64,000 nt of DNA, taken from positions 2,232,001-2,296,000 of the forward strand of contig OY760195.1 of NCBI GenBank assembly GCA_963663375.1, read 5' to 3'. This stretch comes from JAYREN01 sp963663375. GTDB taxonomy: Bacteria > Acidobacteriota > Holophagae > Holophagales > Holophagaceae. Below, piece after piece: positions 1-9,340 of this stretch. The notes below the pieces were generated by a model. It was not told the DNA's origin. It worked only from the letters and a program-made list of their open reading frames with translations, and made no database searches. The position numbers and the translations under genes are program-made. Every line of letters starts with the position of its first letter. Within the stretch, counting starts at the first letter, position 1.

Positions 1-564
1 CGGAGGTGCCGCCGGAGGGGCGGGGGCTTCCTTCTCAAGAGGGGGCGGTGGGGCCACGGCGCCGGTGCCGAGGTACAGATCCGCGGGCAGGGCCGAGGTG
101 GCACGGGGCTCACTGCCGCCCGTCTCTCCCTGCACCGGTAGGCCCAGGATGCGCTGGGCGCCCGTGATGTAGCCCTTGGCCAGCACGTTGTGAGGATCCT
201 TCTCCAGTACCTGATCCCATTTCGCGATCGCGTCCTCGAAATGGCCCGCATCGTAGAGGGTGCAGCCCTGTTCCAGCAGGCGCACCAGCTCCGCGGGGCC
301 ACTAGGGGCGGCCTGGGGTGCGGGAACGGGGGCCGGGGCCGATTGGGCCGCCAATTCCTTCTTTTGTTCGGAGGCCAGCCCGTCCTGGGTGGCCCGGGCG
401 TCGAAGTAGAGCTTGACCTTGTAGAGACCTGCCCGGGCCTCGGCGTGATCCGGGGACTTCTTGAGGATGGCCTGCCAGATCTGGCCCGCCTGAACCACAT
501 CTCCGCCCTCGAAGAGCGCGGCGGCCTTTTTGAGATAGGACTCGAAGGGATCGCGATTGGCCAT
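1..564 (-). CDS. TPR-repeat protein, C-terminus beyond the left edge
   Basis: The first 188 codons of a protein that continues past the left edge. It starts at ATG 564, only three bases after the stop of the FHA gene, so the two are probably co-transcribed. The N-terminus has two TPR-like segments (about residues 5-50 and 90-135), each with the pattern of a processing unit followed by a stretch like KSPDHAEARAGLYK or KDPHNVLAKGYITG. These are separated by an Ala/Pro-rich linker, and a second Pro/Ala-rich linker begins near residue 165. TPRs mediate protein-protein contacts. No catalytic domain is visible in the part present, so the function is unknown; scaffolding together with the FHA partner is an inference. 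Confidence 0.75.
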   Translation of the reverse strand, partial: MANRDPFESYLKKAAALFEGGDVVQAGQIWQAILKKSPDHAEARAGLYKVKLYFDARATQDGLASEQKKELAAQSAPAPVPAPQAAPSGPAELVRLLEQGCTLYDAGHFEDAIAKWDQVLEKDPHNVLAKGYITGAQRILGLPVQGETGGSEPRATSALPADLYLGTGAVAPPPPLEKEAPAPPAAPP

Positions 565-567
565 GGC

Positions 568-1230
568 TCACATCATCAAGTGCGGATCGTCCGTGCGAAC
601 GAGCAGCATGAACGTGCTGCGACCACAGGTGAACTCCTGGCGGTCGGTCAGTTGGATGGTGCCGAAGATCTGCACGCCATCCACAAAGGTGCCGTTGGTG
701 GAACCCAGGTCCATGAGCCAGACGGTGCCGTCCGTATGCACGTCCAGTCGACAGTGGCGCCGGGAACACTCGGGATCCTTGGTGAGGATGTCGCCCTCTT
801 CGCGCCCGATGACGGTCTGCGTGGTGGAAATGGGCCGCACCGTGGAGGCCATGGGGCCCGACAGGAAGGCCAGGCTGAAGTGCATGCCTGGGGGCAGGTT
901 GTTGCCGAGACCCGCGACAGCCAGCATGGAGTCCCCTCCCTTGCGGGCAGTGGTCTCCCGAGCGGAGGCCAGGGAAACGGTCTCCGTGCCGTCGGGGCCG
1001 GCGGGCAGAGCGGGGGGGGTAGGCAAGGTTGGGGGGACGACCGCGGCGGGCTGGGCCGTCGTGGGACCTGCACTGAAGGCCGGGGGCAGGCCGGGAGGCG
1101 GCAGGGAGGGGTTGGCCACCTCGAAGACGGCGACGCACTTGGGGCAGCGGAAACGCTTGTGGGGGGCGCCCTGAAACCGCGCCTCATCGTACTGGAAGCG
1201 GGCCGAACAGGACGGACAGACGACGATCAT
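568..1230 (-). CDS. Zinc-ribbon plus FHA-domain protein
   Basis: 220 residues. The N-terminus carries two CxxC pairs (CPSC at 5-8 and CPKC near 29-32), the pattern of the MJ0042-type zinc ribbon found in bacterial regulatory proteins. A Pro/Ala-rich linker of about 60 residues follows. The C-terminal half is an FHA domain with the hallmark run GREEGDI, CSRRHCRL and LGSTNGTFVDG. FHA domains bind phosphothreonine peptides, so the protein is likely a reader for Hanks-type Ser/Thr kinases, two of which lie elsewhere in this window (25.5 and 52.4 kb). The ATG at 1230 has a GAGG ribosome site six bases upstream. It is followed after three bases by the TPR gene. Confidence 0.88.
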   Translation of the reverse strand: MIVVCPSCSARFQYDEARFQGAPHKRFRCPKCVAVFEVANPSLPPPGLPPAFSAGPTTAQPAAVVPPTLPTPPALPAGPDGTETVSLASARETTARKGGDSMLAVAGLGNNLPPGMHFSLAFLSGPMASTVRPISTTQTVIGREEGDILTKDPECSRRHCRLDVHTDGTVWLMDLGSTNGTFVDGVQIFGTIQLTDRQEFTCGRSTFMLLVRTDDPHLMM

Positions 1231-1274
1231 GGATGCCTCGAGCTTGACTGCCGCTAGTTTAGCCTTGCGGAGGG

Positions 1275-1952
1275 CTACTTGCTCTTGCGGGTGGCAAAGA
1301 AACTGAACTCGGACCGAAGGGGCACCCCTGGAGGCACCTTGAAGCCCGTGACGGCGGCGGGAAGGGGCTGATTGACTTGGAGGGGGCCGAGTTCCAGCAG
1401 CCAGGAATCGCCCCCCCGCTCCACCCAGGTGATCTGGCGGGGCAGATAACGCTCCCGGTCGACCCAGATATAGAGGGCCTGGATGCGCTTCTTTAGGCCG
1501 TAGCTGCGAGGGCGAAGGGTGGCCAGGTAGGTGCCCGGAACGTCCTTGTCCTCCCCGATGGTGAGCAGGAAGTAGTCCGAGAGATCGGCGAGCTTTTGGC
1601 CCAGGCCCAGAAACCGGCGGTCGTGGTTGCGGATGATACCGATCTTGAGCCGCTCACCCTGGCCCGCGCCTGGGCTGTACGAGATCAGCTCCTTGGGCGA
1701 CAGGTGGAGGATGAGGTCCTCCGGGGAGGCGAAGCCGAAATGGACGAAGTCCGAACCCTGGAGGTAGAGCATGCCCTTGGTGATGGTGGGGGTCTTCAGC
1801 AGGGAGCGCCGCAGGGTGAGGGTGAAGGGCGCCTGAAGGGTGGTGACCTTGGCCTGGGCTGCATCGAAACGCTCCACCAGTTCCTTGGCCGAGGGAGGTG
1901 CAGGCTGGGCTGCGAGCAGGGGCAGCGCGAGGAGGAGGGCGATCCACTTCAT
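1275..1952 (-). CDS. LolA-like outer-membrane lipoprotein carrier family protein
   Basis: 225 residues with a clear signal peptide (MKWIALLLALPLLAAQ). The mature part resembles the LolA/LppX-like fold: an early helix with an ELVERFDAAQAKVTTLQAPF pattern, then beta-strands in which a substrate passes over hydrophobic surfaces (GSDFVHFGFASPEDL, DVPGTYLATLRP). It ends in the sequence GVPLRSEFSFFATRKSK. LolA proteins carry lipoproteins across the periplasm. The start ATG (1950-1952) overlaps the TGA of the upstream outer-membrane protein gene by one base, so the two are translationally coupled. The reading frame is open further upstream but that part is out of frame with the neighbour and lacks a ribosome site. 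The LolA assignment is by overall pattern, not by a single diagnostic motif. Confidence 0.7.
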   Translation of the reverse strand: MKWIALLLALPLLAAQPAPPSAKELVERFDAAQAKVTTLQAPFTLTLRRSLLKTPTITKGMLYLQGSDFVHFGFASPEDLILHLSPKELISYSPGAGQGERLKIGIIRNHDRRFLGLGQKLADLSDYFLLTIGEDKDVPGTYLATLRPRSYGLKKRIQALYIWVDRERYLPRQITWVERGGDSWLLELGPLQVNQPLPAAVTGFKVPPGVPLRSEFSFFATRKSK

Positions 1953-3004
1953 CAGAACACCGAGAGGGCGGCGCCCTTCATGGGGCGATCCTGGCCGATC
2001 TGGAAGCCGGCGCCGATGTGCCAGGTGCGACCGTGCACAAAGAGTGTCGCCCCAGCGCGGATGAGATTCTCGTCCGCCATGCTGCGACGCTCGGCGCCCA
2101 GGATCAGCGCGATGGAGGGACTGGGGGCGATGCGCAGGGAGGCGGTGCTGGTGCGCTGGCGCACCGGGAAGGGCATCCGCATGGTCCGGTTGATATCCGA
2201 ATCGATGCTGAGCTGGACGGTGGCGCCGAGATCGAGCTCGAAACCGGCGCGAAACAGGGCGCCTTCGTAGACATCCCCGAAATGGCGGGGCAGGAGGCGG
2301 TCCACGGTGGCGCCGAAGCGCACGCCCTGGATCAACTCCTGGGTGATGCCTAGATCCACGGTGACCACCGTGCGGGTGGAGCCTGCCGTGTCCCGGAAGG
2401 CGAGGAGATCCTGCCCGTCCAGGGCGACCGATCCCAGTGAGGGCGTGAAGGCCGGGAGGGCCTGTCCAGTCTTCCACCGCTCGGTGCGCAGCGAAATGCC
2501 GTACCCCGAGCCTTGGTCGAAGCTGCCTGCGCCCACGCACATGCGGTCCACCACCATCCGGCGCACATCCACCAGGGTGCCGTTCAGGCCCAGGCCAGAA
2601 CCGAGATGGGCAGGATCCAGGTCGGGAGCGGCGAGGAATCCCGTGCTCTCCTCGCGGGTGTACGAACCGTACATGCCCTTGTCCACGTAGGCCAAGCCGA
2701 AGGCCCGGGAGCGCTGGGCCCAGGACTTCTCCGCCAGGGTGGCGAGGCCGCTGGCGGTGGTCGCGGGATCCGCGAGGCCGCGCAGGGCGGTCTTCGTGTC
2801 CTTGGCGCCCTGGTCGCCCTCGGCCCAGCCCAGGTAGACACCTGTGGCGGGCTTGTTGAAGCGGGCCGGGTTGCCCAGCGGATTGAGGCCTTCCGAAAAG
2901 ACACGAGAGCCGCCAAGGGCGCCGCCATCCGCGAAGATGGGGGCCTGGGCGGAGAGCGTGCCGGAAGCCAGGGCCAGTAGAGCGATCGCGCGTGGGAGAG
3001 TCAT
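1952..3004 (-). CDS. Predicted outer-membrane beta-barrel protein
   Basis: 350 residues with a signal peptide (MTLPRAIALLALASGTLSAQA). The mature region is rich in Gly, Ser and alternating hydrophobic residues, with segments such as LGSGLGLNGTLVDVRRMVV, RFGATVDRLLPRHFGDVYEG and GAGFQIGQDRPMKGAALSVF that look like amphipathic strands. It ends in a hydrophobic/aromatic residue (F), as outer-membrane barrel proteins often do. The arrangement recalls the PorV/TraF-like families (FadL-like barrels), but no signature proves it. It is coupled by a TGATG junction to the LolA-like gene downstream, which fits a shared envelope role. An AGGA ribosome site lies eight bases before ATG 3004. Exact function unknown. 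Confidence 0.65.
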   Translation of the reverse strand: MTLPRAIALLALASGTLSAQAPIFADGGALGGSRVFSEGLNPLGNPARFNKPATGVYLGWAEGDQGAKDTKTALRGLADPATTASGLATLAEKSWAQRSRAFGLAYVDKGMYGSYTREESTGFLAAPDLDPAHLGSGLGLNGTLVDVRRMVVDRMCVGAGSFDQGSGYGISLRTERWKTGQALPAFTPSLGSVALDGQDLLAFRDTAGSTRTVVTVDLGITQELIQGVRFGATVDRLLPRHFGDVYEGALFRAGFELDLGATVQLSIDSDINRTMRMPFPVRQRTSTASLRIAPSPSIALILGAERRSMADENLIRAGATLFVHGRTWHIGAGFQIGQDRPMKGAALSVF

Positions 3005-3022
3005 GGAGTCATCCTGCGCCCG

Positions 3023-3799
3023 TTATACGGTTGCTGCAACCAGCAGCGGCTCCCGCTGGGAGGCCACCAGGGGGCGGATCCCGTGGCTGCGCAGAACCTC
3101 CTCGGCGGCGAACCGCGCGAGATCCGGTTCGTTGTTCTGCTCGCTTAGATGGGCGAGTACGACTGCGCGCAGCCGCGGCGAGCAGACCCTGGCCAAGAGT
3201 TCGGCCATGGCCTCGTTGCTGAGATGGCCGACCCGGCTCAGGATGCGGGCCTTGAGTACCGGGGGATAGCCGCCCTCCCGCAGCATCTGGATATCGTGGT
3301 TGGCCTCCAGGGCCAGGAGATCCAAATCCATGCAGTGGTCGGCCACCAGGGCCGTGGGGTGCCCGAGATCCGTGACGACCGCCGCCGCCACGCTCCCGGC
3401 CTCGATTCGAAAGGCCACGGGATCCACGGCATCGTGGGGCGTGGAAAAGGGTAGGATGCGCCACCCCTCCCAGTCGAGGGCATGACCGGGCCGCAGGGGG
3501 ATCCAGCGATGGGCGGGCACGGCCACTTCCTTGATGCGGCAGATGGCCTGCAGCGTGTCCTCGGTGGCGAGGATGGCGCAGTCCGTGTGCTTGAGCAGCA
3601 TGGGGAGGGCCGCGATGTGATCGGAATGCTCATGGGTGAAGGCCACGGCCCTGAGCGCATCCAGGGGCCAGCCCAGGGCCTCCAGCCGGGTGCGGATCTG
3701 GAGGTACGAGATACCCGCATCGATGAGCAGGGTGCGGTCCCCGTCCGTCAGGGCGTGGCAGTTCCCCTTGGAGCCCGAGGCGAGCGAGGCATAGCGCAT
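3023..3799 (-). CDS. MBL-fold metallohydrolase of the WalJ/YycJ type
   Basis: 258 residues. The zinc-binding motif THEHSDH (His56, His58, Asp60, His61) is intact. Further ligands are plausible at the His of STPHDAVDP, the Asp of VVTDLGHPT and the His of VLAHLSEQNN. The LSxxNN motif near the C-terminus and the N-terminal SLASGSKGNCH signature are typical of the WalJ (YycJ) branch of the metallo-beta-lactamase superfamily. Those proteins are linked to nuclease-type processing during DNA replication and cell division in Firmicutes. All expected ligands are present, so it should be an active metal-dependent hydrolase. The natural substrate here is not known. It lies in a minus-strand run of envelope genes with short spacers. 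Confidence 0.88.
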   Translation of the reverse strand: MRYASLASGSKGNCHALTDGDRTLLIDAGISYLQIRTRLEALGWPLDALRAVAFTHEHSDHIAALPMLLKHTDCAILATEDTLQAICRIKEVAVPAHRWIPLRPGHALDWEGWRILPFSTPHDAVDPVAFRIEAGSVAAAVVTDLGHPTALVADHCMDLDLLALEANHDIQMLREGGYPPVLKARILSRVGHLSNEAMAELLARVCSPRLRAVVLAHLSEQNNEPDLARFAAEEVLRSHGIRPLVASQREPLLVAATV

Positions 3800-3818
3800 G
3801 GTCCCAGGATAGCGCCCT

Positions 3819-4706
3819 TCAAGGCTCGGCCTGCTCCGGGGCCGGGCGCGCGGAGCCGCGCCAGAAGCATAGGAGGACGATGGCCACCAGGCAGATCAGG
3901 GTGCAGGCCACGCTGCCTTCGAGACCCACGGCCCCGCCCGTGAGCCAGTCGGGGCGGTCCTTCAGGATGGGCTTGAGGGGGGCGAGACGTTCGCCGGTGC
4001 CGCTCACGGGAAAGCCCAATAGATTGCCCTGGACGAAGTTCCAGGCCCAGTGGATCCCGATGGGCAGGGCCAGGCTGCGGGTGCGCAGATAGGCTAGCCC
4101 CAGCAGAATCGCCGCCAGGGCGATGTTCAGGGTGGTGACGGTCTTCAGGGCAGCGCCTGCGGTCTGTACGCCGGGATTGCTCAGGTGCACGAGGGCGAAG
4201 AAGCCGGCGAAGAGAAGCTGGGTGCCCCAGGGCCCCAGCCCGCCTTCCGCGAGCCTCTGGAAGGGGTAGCCCCGGAAGAGGGCCTCCTCGTTGATGGCCA
4301 CGAACAGGAAGAACCAGCCAGCCTTGAGCAGGGCAGCGCCCCTCATGGCTGGGTTGGCAACCCAGGTGAATCCGCCCAGGGCCCAGAGCGTCGAGGCCGC
4401 CAGGCCGATGAGCACCGCCCCCGCCAGGAGGCCCAGGGCCAGGTCCCGGGCCCACCGCGGGTTCAGCCGCAGGCCCAGATCCGTCAGGGGGCGATCCTCC
4501 AGGCGCAGGGCCGCCCAGCTCACGCCGAGCACGATCAGTGTCGGGATCACCTCGCCCGCCGGGCCGCGCACCAGGGCGCCCAGGCCCAGCACGCCGACCA
4601 GCACCGAATAGGCGAGGACGTTGGCCACGGCGAGCCCAGTGAGGAAGGCCAGGGCCTTCCAGCCACTGCGCAGGCGCCCTTGTCCATCAAGCAGGAACTG
4701 GAACAC
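3819..4706 (-). CDS. CPBP-family intramembrane metalloprotease (apparently active copy)
   Basis: 295 residues, mostly transmembrane helices. All three CPBP (Rce1/Abi-type) motifs are intact: Glu140-Glu141-x3-Arg145 (EEALFR), Phe170-x3-His174 (FALVH) and His219-x3-Asn223 (HWAWN). This family cleaves membrane-bound or prenylated substrates, or serves in peptide self-immunity. Substrates are rarely known. The start is a GTG at 4706. It lies 13 bases downstream of a paralogue that has lost several of these residues, so the pair arose by tandem duplication. Confidence 0.88.
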   Translation of the reverse strand: MFQFLLDGQGRLRSGWKALAFLTGLAVANVLAYSVLVGVLGLGALVRGPAGEVIPTLIVLGVSWAALRLEDRPLTDLGLRLNPRWARDLALGLLAGAVLIGLAASTLWALGGFTWVANPAMRGAALLKAGWFFLFVAINEEALFRGYPFQRLAEGGLGPWGTQLLFAGFFALVHLSNPGVQTAGAALKTVTTLNIALAAILLGLAYLRTRSLALPIGIHWAWNFVQGNLLGFPVSGTGERLAPLKPILKDRPDWLTGGAVGLEGSVACTLICLVAIVLLCFWRGSARPAPEQAEP

Positions 4707-4719
4707 GAGAGACCCCGGG

Positions 4720-5652
4720 CTACATGATCCGGCTGGGCTCGTCCCAGTCAGGATCCTTGAAGCGGTTCTGCCGGCGGCCTAGCAGTATCAAGACCAGCAG
4801 GGTGACGGCGGTGGCCAACATGCCTGGCAGCGAGGCCTCGAGCCCCGAGACGCCCCCGGTGAGCCAGCGGGAAAAGGCCGGATTGGCGGTGGGCAGGTAG
4901 AGCCCCGGCGTGCTCTGGCCCCCGGTGGAAAAGCCCAGGAGGGTGGCCTGGGCGAAGGTCCAGCCCGCGTTGAGGCCCAGGGGCAGGGCGAGGCTCCGGG
5001 TCCGCAGGAAGGCCTCTCCCAGCACCAGGGACATCAATACCAGGGCCGCCAGATCCAGCAGCCGGGACAGGCCGAAGGCGCCGGGGATGAGGCCGTGGAT
5101 GACCAGGAAACCCAGGGCCACGAGCCCCTGGGCGGGCCAACGGCCAAGGCCGGCGGCGAGGCGCTGAAAGACGTAGCCCCGCGCGAAGATCTCCTGGCTG
5201 AAGGCTCTTGCCCCTGCGATGAGGAGCCCAGAGGCGAGGAGGGGCAGGGCGCGGGCCTCGGTGGGGCGCCAGTGGATGGCGCCGAGGAAGGCCAGGAAGA
5301 GGGCGGGCAGGGCCACCAGCAGGAGCCCCAGCAGCAGGCCCATGAGCAGTTGCCGCAGCCATCGGCGGTTGAGCCAGAGGCCCAGGGACGCCAGGGGACG
5401 ATCCTCGAGCGTCAGGAAACCCCAGCTCACAAGCAGGGTGGCGAGGCCGCCGAGGAGCGGGGCGATCCAGGCCGGAGCCTCGCGCCCAGGGAAGAGCAGG
5501 CCCAGGGGCACGGCCACCAAGAGCGGACCGAGGAGGAACCAAGCCAGGAGGAAGAGCAGGATCCGCCAACCCTGACGCAGGCGATGATCCTCCCGCAGGA
5601 TAAAAGAGATCCACCCATCCTGGCCTGGGCGAGGCAACCGTGGGAGCCGCAT
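4720..5652 (-). CDS. CPBP-like membrane protein with degenerate catalytic motifs
   Basis: 310 residues and multiple membrane helices, clearly paralogous to the downstream gene (shared runs such as LEDRPLxxLGLxLNxRW and RTRSLALPxGxxxxW). Here the first catalytic Glu is Gln (QEIFARG, Gln153-Glu154), and the third motif HxxxN has become NxxxT (Asn228, Thr232). The middle motif FLVIH is kept. Loss at two of three motifs suggests a non-proteolytic relative, perhaps a partner or regulator of the active copy. I place the start at ATG 5652 because it overlaps the TGA of a short upstream ORF (TGATG). A GTG one codon earlier is possible. Confidence 0.82.
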   Translation of the reverse strand: MRLPRLPRPGQDGWISFILREDHRLRQGWRILLFLLAWFLLGPLLVAVPLGLLFPGREAPAWIAPLLGGLATLLVSWGFLTLEDRPLASLGLWLNRRWLRQLLMGLLLGLLLVALPALFLAFLGAIHWRPTEARALPLLASGLLIAGARAFSQEIFARGYVFQRLAAGLGRWPAQGLVALGFLVIHGLIPGAFGLSRLLDLAALVLMSLVLGEAFLRTRSLALPLGLNAGWTFAQATLLGFSTGGQSTPGLYLPTANPAFSRWLTGGVSGLEASLPGMLATAVTLLVLILLGRRQNRFKDPDWDEPSRIM

Positions 5653-5708
5653 CACAGGACGGACTGCGTTTCGGCAGAGGCCAGGATGAAGGCGGTCAGA
5701 GTGCGCAT
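5652..5708 (-). CDS. Possible 18-residue leader peptide coupled to the degenerate CPBP gene
   Basis: A short frame MRTLTAFILASAETQSVL beginning at ATG 5708, with a strong GGAGG ribosome site five bases upstream (GGAGGCACC before the ATG). Its TGA overlaps the ATG of the CPBP-like gene by one base. The CPBP gene itself has no good ribosome site apart from this coupling. The peptide is partly hydrophobic and could be the start of an export signal or simply a translational leader. Too short to identify. The ribosome site and the TGATG junction are the only support. Confidence 0.4.
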   Translation of the reverse strand: MRTLTAFILASAETQSVL

Positions 5709-5735
5709 GGTGCCTCCTGGGGATTCAGGCCCAGC

Positions 5736-6458
5736 TTAACGCTTGGCCTGGTGCCGAGCGACGGATTCGGCGTAGGCCAGGGCGATCTCGTTCCAGGCAC
5801 ACCAGTCCTTGGGGGCCGCTTCCAGAGTCTTCTGGGCGTAGCGGGCGGCGAGTTCCGGTTGATCCGCTTCCAGGGCAGCCTTGGTGAACGCGGCGCAGTG
5901 TTTCCACTCCTTGGGGTCGGCGAGGTAGCCGCGCTCGAGCCAGGCCGGGGCCAGGTCGAAGCGACGGTTGTGCAGGCAGGCCTTGGCGAATTCCACTGCA
6001 AAGTCCTGGTCGCTGGGTTTCGGGTACACCTTGCAGAGGTGGGCCATGAGCTCGAGGGCCTCCTCGGCCATGCCCCGATCCATGAAGGTGATGGCGGCCT
6101 TCAGGATGGTCCGCGGTGACTTGGGGTCCCGTTCCAGGAGTTGGCGGCAGGCGGCCATGGCCTCGGCTTTCTGGCCCGCCGCCAGCCAGTGCTGAGCGAT
6201 CAACCAGTAGGTGGAGCCGTCCTTGACATCGAGGGCGATGGCCGCCTTGAAGGCTTCCTCAGCCTTGGGGCGATCCCCTGCGGCCAGGTACACGCGCCCA
6301 ATTTCGGTCAGCAGCTGGCTGTCCTTGGGTTCAATGCTCCGGGCCTTTTCCGCGCAGGCCACCATGATGGTTTTGGCGTCGCCCTTGAAGAAGGCCGCAT
6401 CCGGTGCCTGACCGAACAGGGGCAGGGTCAGGGCCGCAGCCAGGGCGGTGTAACGCAT
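5736..6458 (-). CDS. Exported TPR-repeat protein
   Basis: 240 residues. A short signal peptide (MRYTALAAALTLPLFGQ) is followed by a tandem TPR array covering most of the protein. Repeats with the A-x3-Y-L-A-A-G-D and A-E-E-A-F-K-A-A-I-A-L-D patterns are clear from about residue 45 to 200. A GGAGG ribosome site sits upstream of ATG 6458, which decides the start over a longer open frame. It probably acts as a periplasmic scaffold or assembly factor. There is no enzymatic motif and no operon partner that would define a pathway. Confidence 0.78.
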   Translation of the reverse strand: MRYTALAAALTLPLFGQAPDAAFFKGDAKTIMVACAEKARSIEPKDSQLLTEIGRVYLAAGDRPKAEEAFKAAIALDVKDGSTYWLIAQHWLAAGQKAEAMAACRQLLERDPKSPRTILKAAITFMDRGMAEEALELMAHLCKVYPKPSDQDFAVEFAKACLHNRRFDLAPAWLERGYLADPKEWKHCAAFTKAALEADQPELAARYAQKTLEAAPKDWCAWNEIALAYAESVARHQAKR

Positions 6459-6510
6459 GGAACCTCCAGGGATTGGAGGTTCCAGGATACCGAAGGGATG
6501 CGGTTGGCGA

Positions 6511-8046
<1,536 letters not shown>

Positions 8047-8093
8047 AGGAACTCCTAATGGGGCAGCAGAATTTTCAGCGGGAAGGGGCCAGT

Positions 8094-8321
8094 CTAGCGC
8101 TTTCTGGGGGCCCGGGGTCTGGCCTTGGCCTTGGAGGGAACCGCCTGGGCGGGTGCCAGGCGGGGCGCGTCCCGGTCCGGGGAGGCCTGGGGCGCGTCGG
8201 CCTCGGGCGCCTCTGCTGCGGGCTCCTCGACCTTCACCACGACTGCGGGGCGAAGGACCCCAGACCAGGGTTCTGCGACCGGGGAAGCAGTGAGGAAGCT
8301 GGCAAGGACGAGAGTGAGCAT
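8094..8321 (-). CDS. Small exported Pro/Ala/Arg-rich protein, function unknown
   Basis: 75 residues from ATG 8321, which has GGAG six bases upstream. A second ATG at 8342 is open but lies only three bases after a TATAAT box and so would precede the transcription start. The N-terminus (MLTLVLASFLTASPVAEP) looks like a signal peptide. The rest is acidic then strongly basic (KAKARPRAPRKR at the end), low in complexity and without a recognisable domain. Sitting between pccB and the DUF4410 gene with its own likely promoter, it is probably real, but no function can be assigned. Confidence 0.5.
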   Translation of the reverse strand: MLTLVLASFLTASPVAEPWSGVLRPAVVVKVEEPAAEAPEADAPQASPDRDAPRLAPAQAVPSKAKARPRAPRKR

Positions 8322-8345
8322 CGCGGCTCCGAGGCAAAGCATAGG

Positions 8346-8351
8346 ATTATA
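8346..8351 (-). promoter_or_regulatory. Consensus -10 box (TATAAT) for the small exported protein
   Basis: A perfect TATAAT on the minus strand. With a transcription start about seven bases on, it would give a short leader carrying the GGAG site for ATG 8321. A poor TTAGGG lies 17 bases upstream as the best -35. The spacer holds a palindrome CCCCGCGGGG (8355-8364) that could be an operator. Confidence 0.4.
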
Positions 8352-8388
8352 GCCCCCCGCGGGGAAAACCCTAAGCCGCGCCCCAGAG

Positions 8389-8422
8389 GACAGGAGGGCC
8401 GCGGCGATGCGGCCCTCCTGTC
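8389..8422 (-). terminator. Strong hairpin downstream of the DUF4410 gene
   Basis: A perfect 14-base-pair GC-rich stem (GACAGGAGGGCCGC and its complement) with a six-base loop, 18 bases after the DUF4410 stop codon. No T run follows, so it is either a factor-dependent terminator or an mRNA-stabilising hairpin. Confidence 0.5.
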
Positions 8423-8439
8423 TACTGGAGATGGGTGTC

Positions 8440-9141
8440 CTACTTGACGACCTTCTGGGCCATGAACTGCCCGAATTTGTCGGCCCACTTCACGAGCTTG
8501 CCCTCGATATTGCTGAGGTTCGTGCCGCTGATGGTGCGGTGGTGGATGGCGACCAGCAGCTCCTTGGTCTGCGCGTCCACCAGCTTGATGTCAAAGGTCA
8601 CATTTTCCTGGCCCGCCCCAAACCCCACCAGCCACTTGGCGGCGCTGGAGCCCGCGTTGCAGTCCGCGATCCGGCCCAGCACCTCCACATCCCCTTCGTT
8701 GCGGGAAACCTTGGCCTTGCCGTTCAGGGCGCCGGAGAGCGCCCCCCTCAGGGTTGCGGGCAGCGTATCCGTGAGGGCCGTGGCCTTGGCGTTGTCCTTG
8801 CCATCCCGCCCCTTCTTGAGCATGACGGGGTCGTCCCAGGGCTTCATGAAGAGGGTGCGCCCCGTGAGATCGAGGCCCGGCTTGATCCAGAAGAAATCCA
8901 CCTCATCGTGTTTCGTGAAGGTCACCTCGGGGCCGAACCAATTGGGGTCGAGCAGGCCCTCGTCCAGGAGGGGCAGCACCTTCTTTAGAGCAATCGGCGC
9001 GACCGGAGCGGGGGCCGCTGGGGCGGGAGCCGCGGCCTCGGTGGCGGGCTGGGTAGGAACAGGTGGAGCCTCAGGTTTTGGGGCCTCCTGGGCCACCAGG
9101 CCCAGGGCGAGAGTGAGGGAAAGCAGCAGGGCGCGGGACAT
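8440..9141 (-). CDS. Exported DUF4410-like protein
   Basis: 233 residues. It has a signal peptide (MSRALLLSLTLALGLVAQ), then a Pro/Ala-rich linker to about residue 50. The C-terminal domain has the DUF4410 pattern: a GRIADCNAGSSAAKWLVGFGAGQENVTFDIKLVDAQTKE-type stretch in which the glycine-rich WLVGFGAG turn and the following alternating strands are diagnostic. Proteins of this group are exported and of unknown role; some accompany envelope stress systems. AAGGAG lies eight bases before ATG 9141. A strong hairpin follows the gene. Confidence 0.75.
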   Translation of the reverse strand: MSRALLLSLTLALGLVAQEAPKPEAPPVPTQPATEAAAPAPAAPAPVAPIALKKVLPLLDEGLLDPNWFGPEVTFTKHDEVDFFWIKPGLDLTGRTLFMKPWDDPVMLKKGRDGKDNAKATALTDTLPATLRGALSGALNGKAKVSRNEGDVEVLGRIADCNAGSSAAKWLVGFGAGQENVTFDIKLVDAQTKELLVAIHHRTISGTNLSNIEGKLVKWADKFGQFMAQKVVK

Positions 9142-9210
9142 TTGGAGGCTCCTTGGTGTGAAGGGTTCGATCCTGCCAGGAAAGGGTGCTGGATTCCAAA
9201 TCCGATGGAA

Positions 9211-9241
9211 AGGGAGGGGCCGATATGGTCGGCCCCTCCCT
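9211..9241 (-). terminator. Hairpin downstream of the transaldolase gene
   Basis: A perfect 13-base-pair stem (AGGGAGGGGCCGA and its complement, five-base loop) about 100 bases beyond the transaldolase stop. No clear T run follows. A terminator or 3-prime stabiliser for the minus-strand transcript. Confidence 0.45.
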
Positions 9242-9340
9242 GCAACGCGTTTACGGACTTCTAGTTCGCCCTACGGGCTCAGACTCATCTAGGAGCGGGG
9301 TCGGCCTGGCAGGCCACCCGGCTCCCGGTGCGGTTCCGAT

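Noticed and set aside
1275..2540. LolA-like gene read with a long Arg-rich N-terminal extension.
   Set aside because: The extension lies out of frame in the barrel gene; ATG 1952 gives a proper signal peptide.
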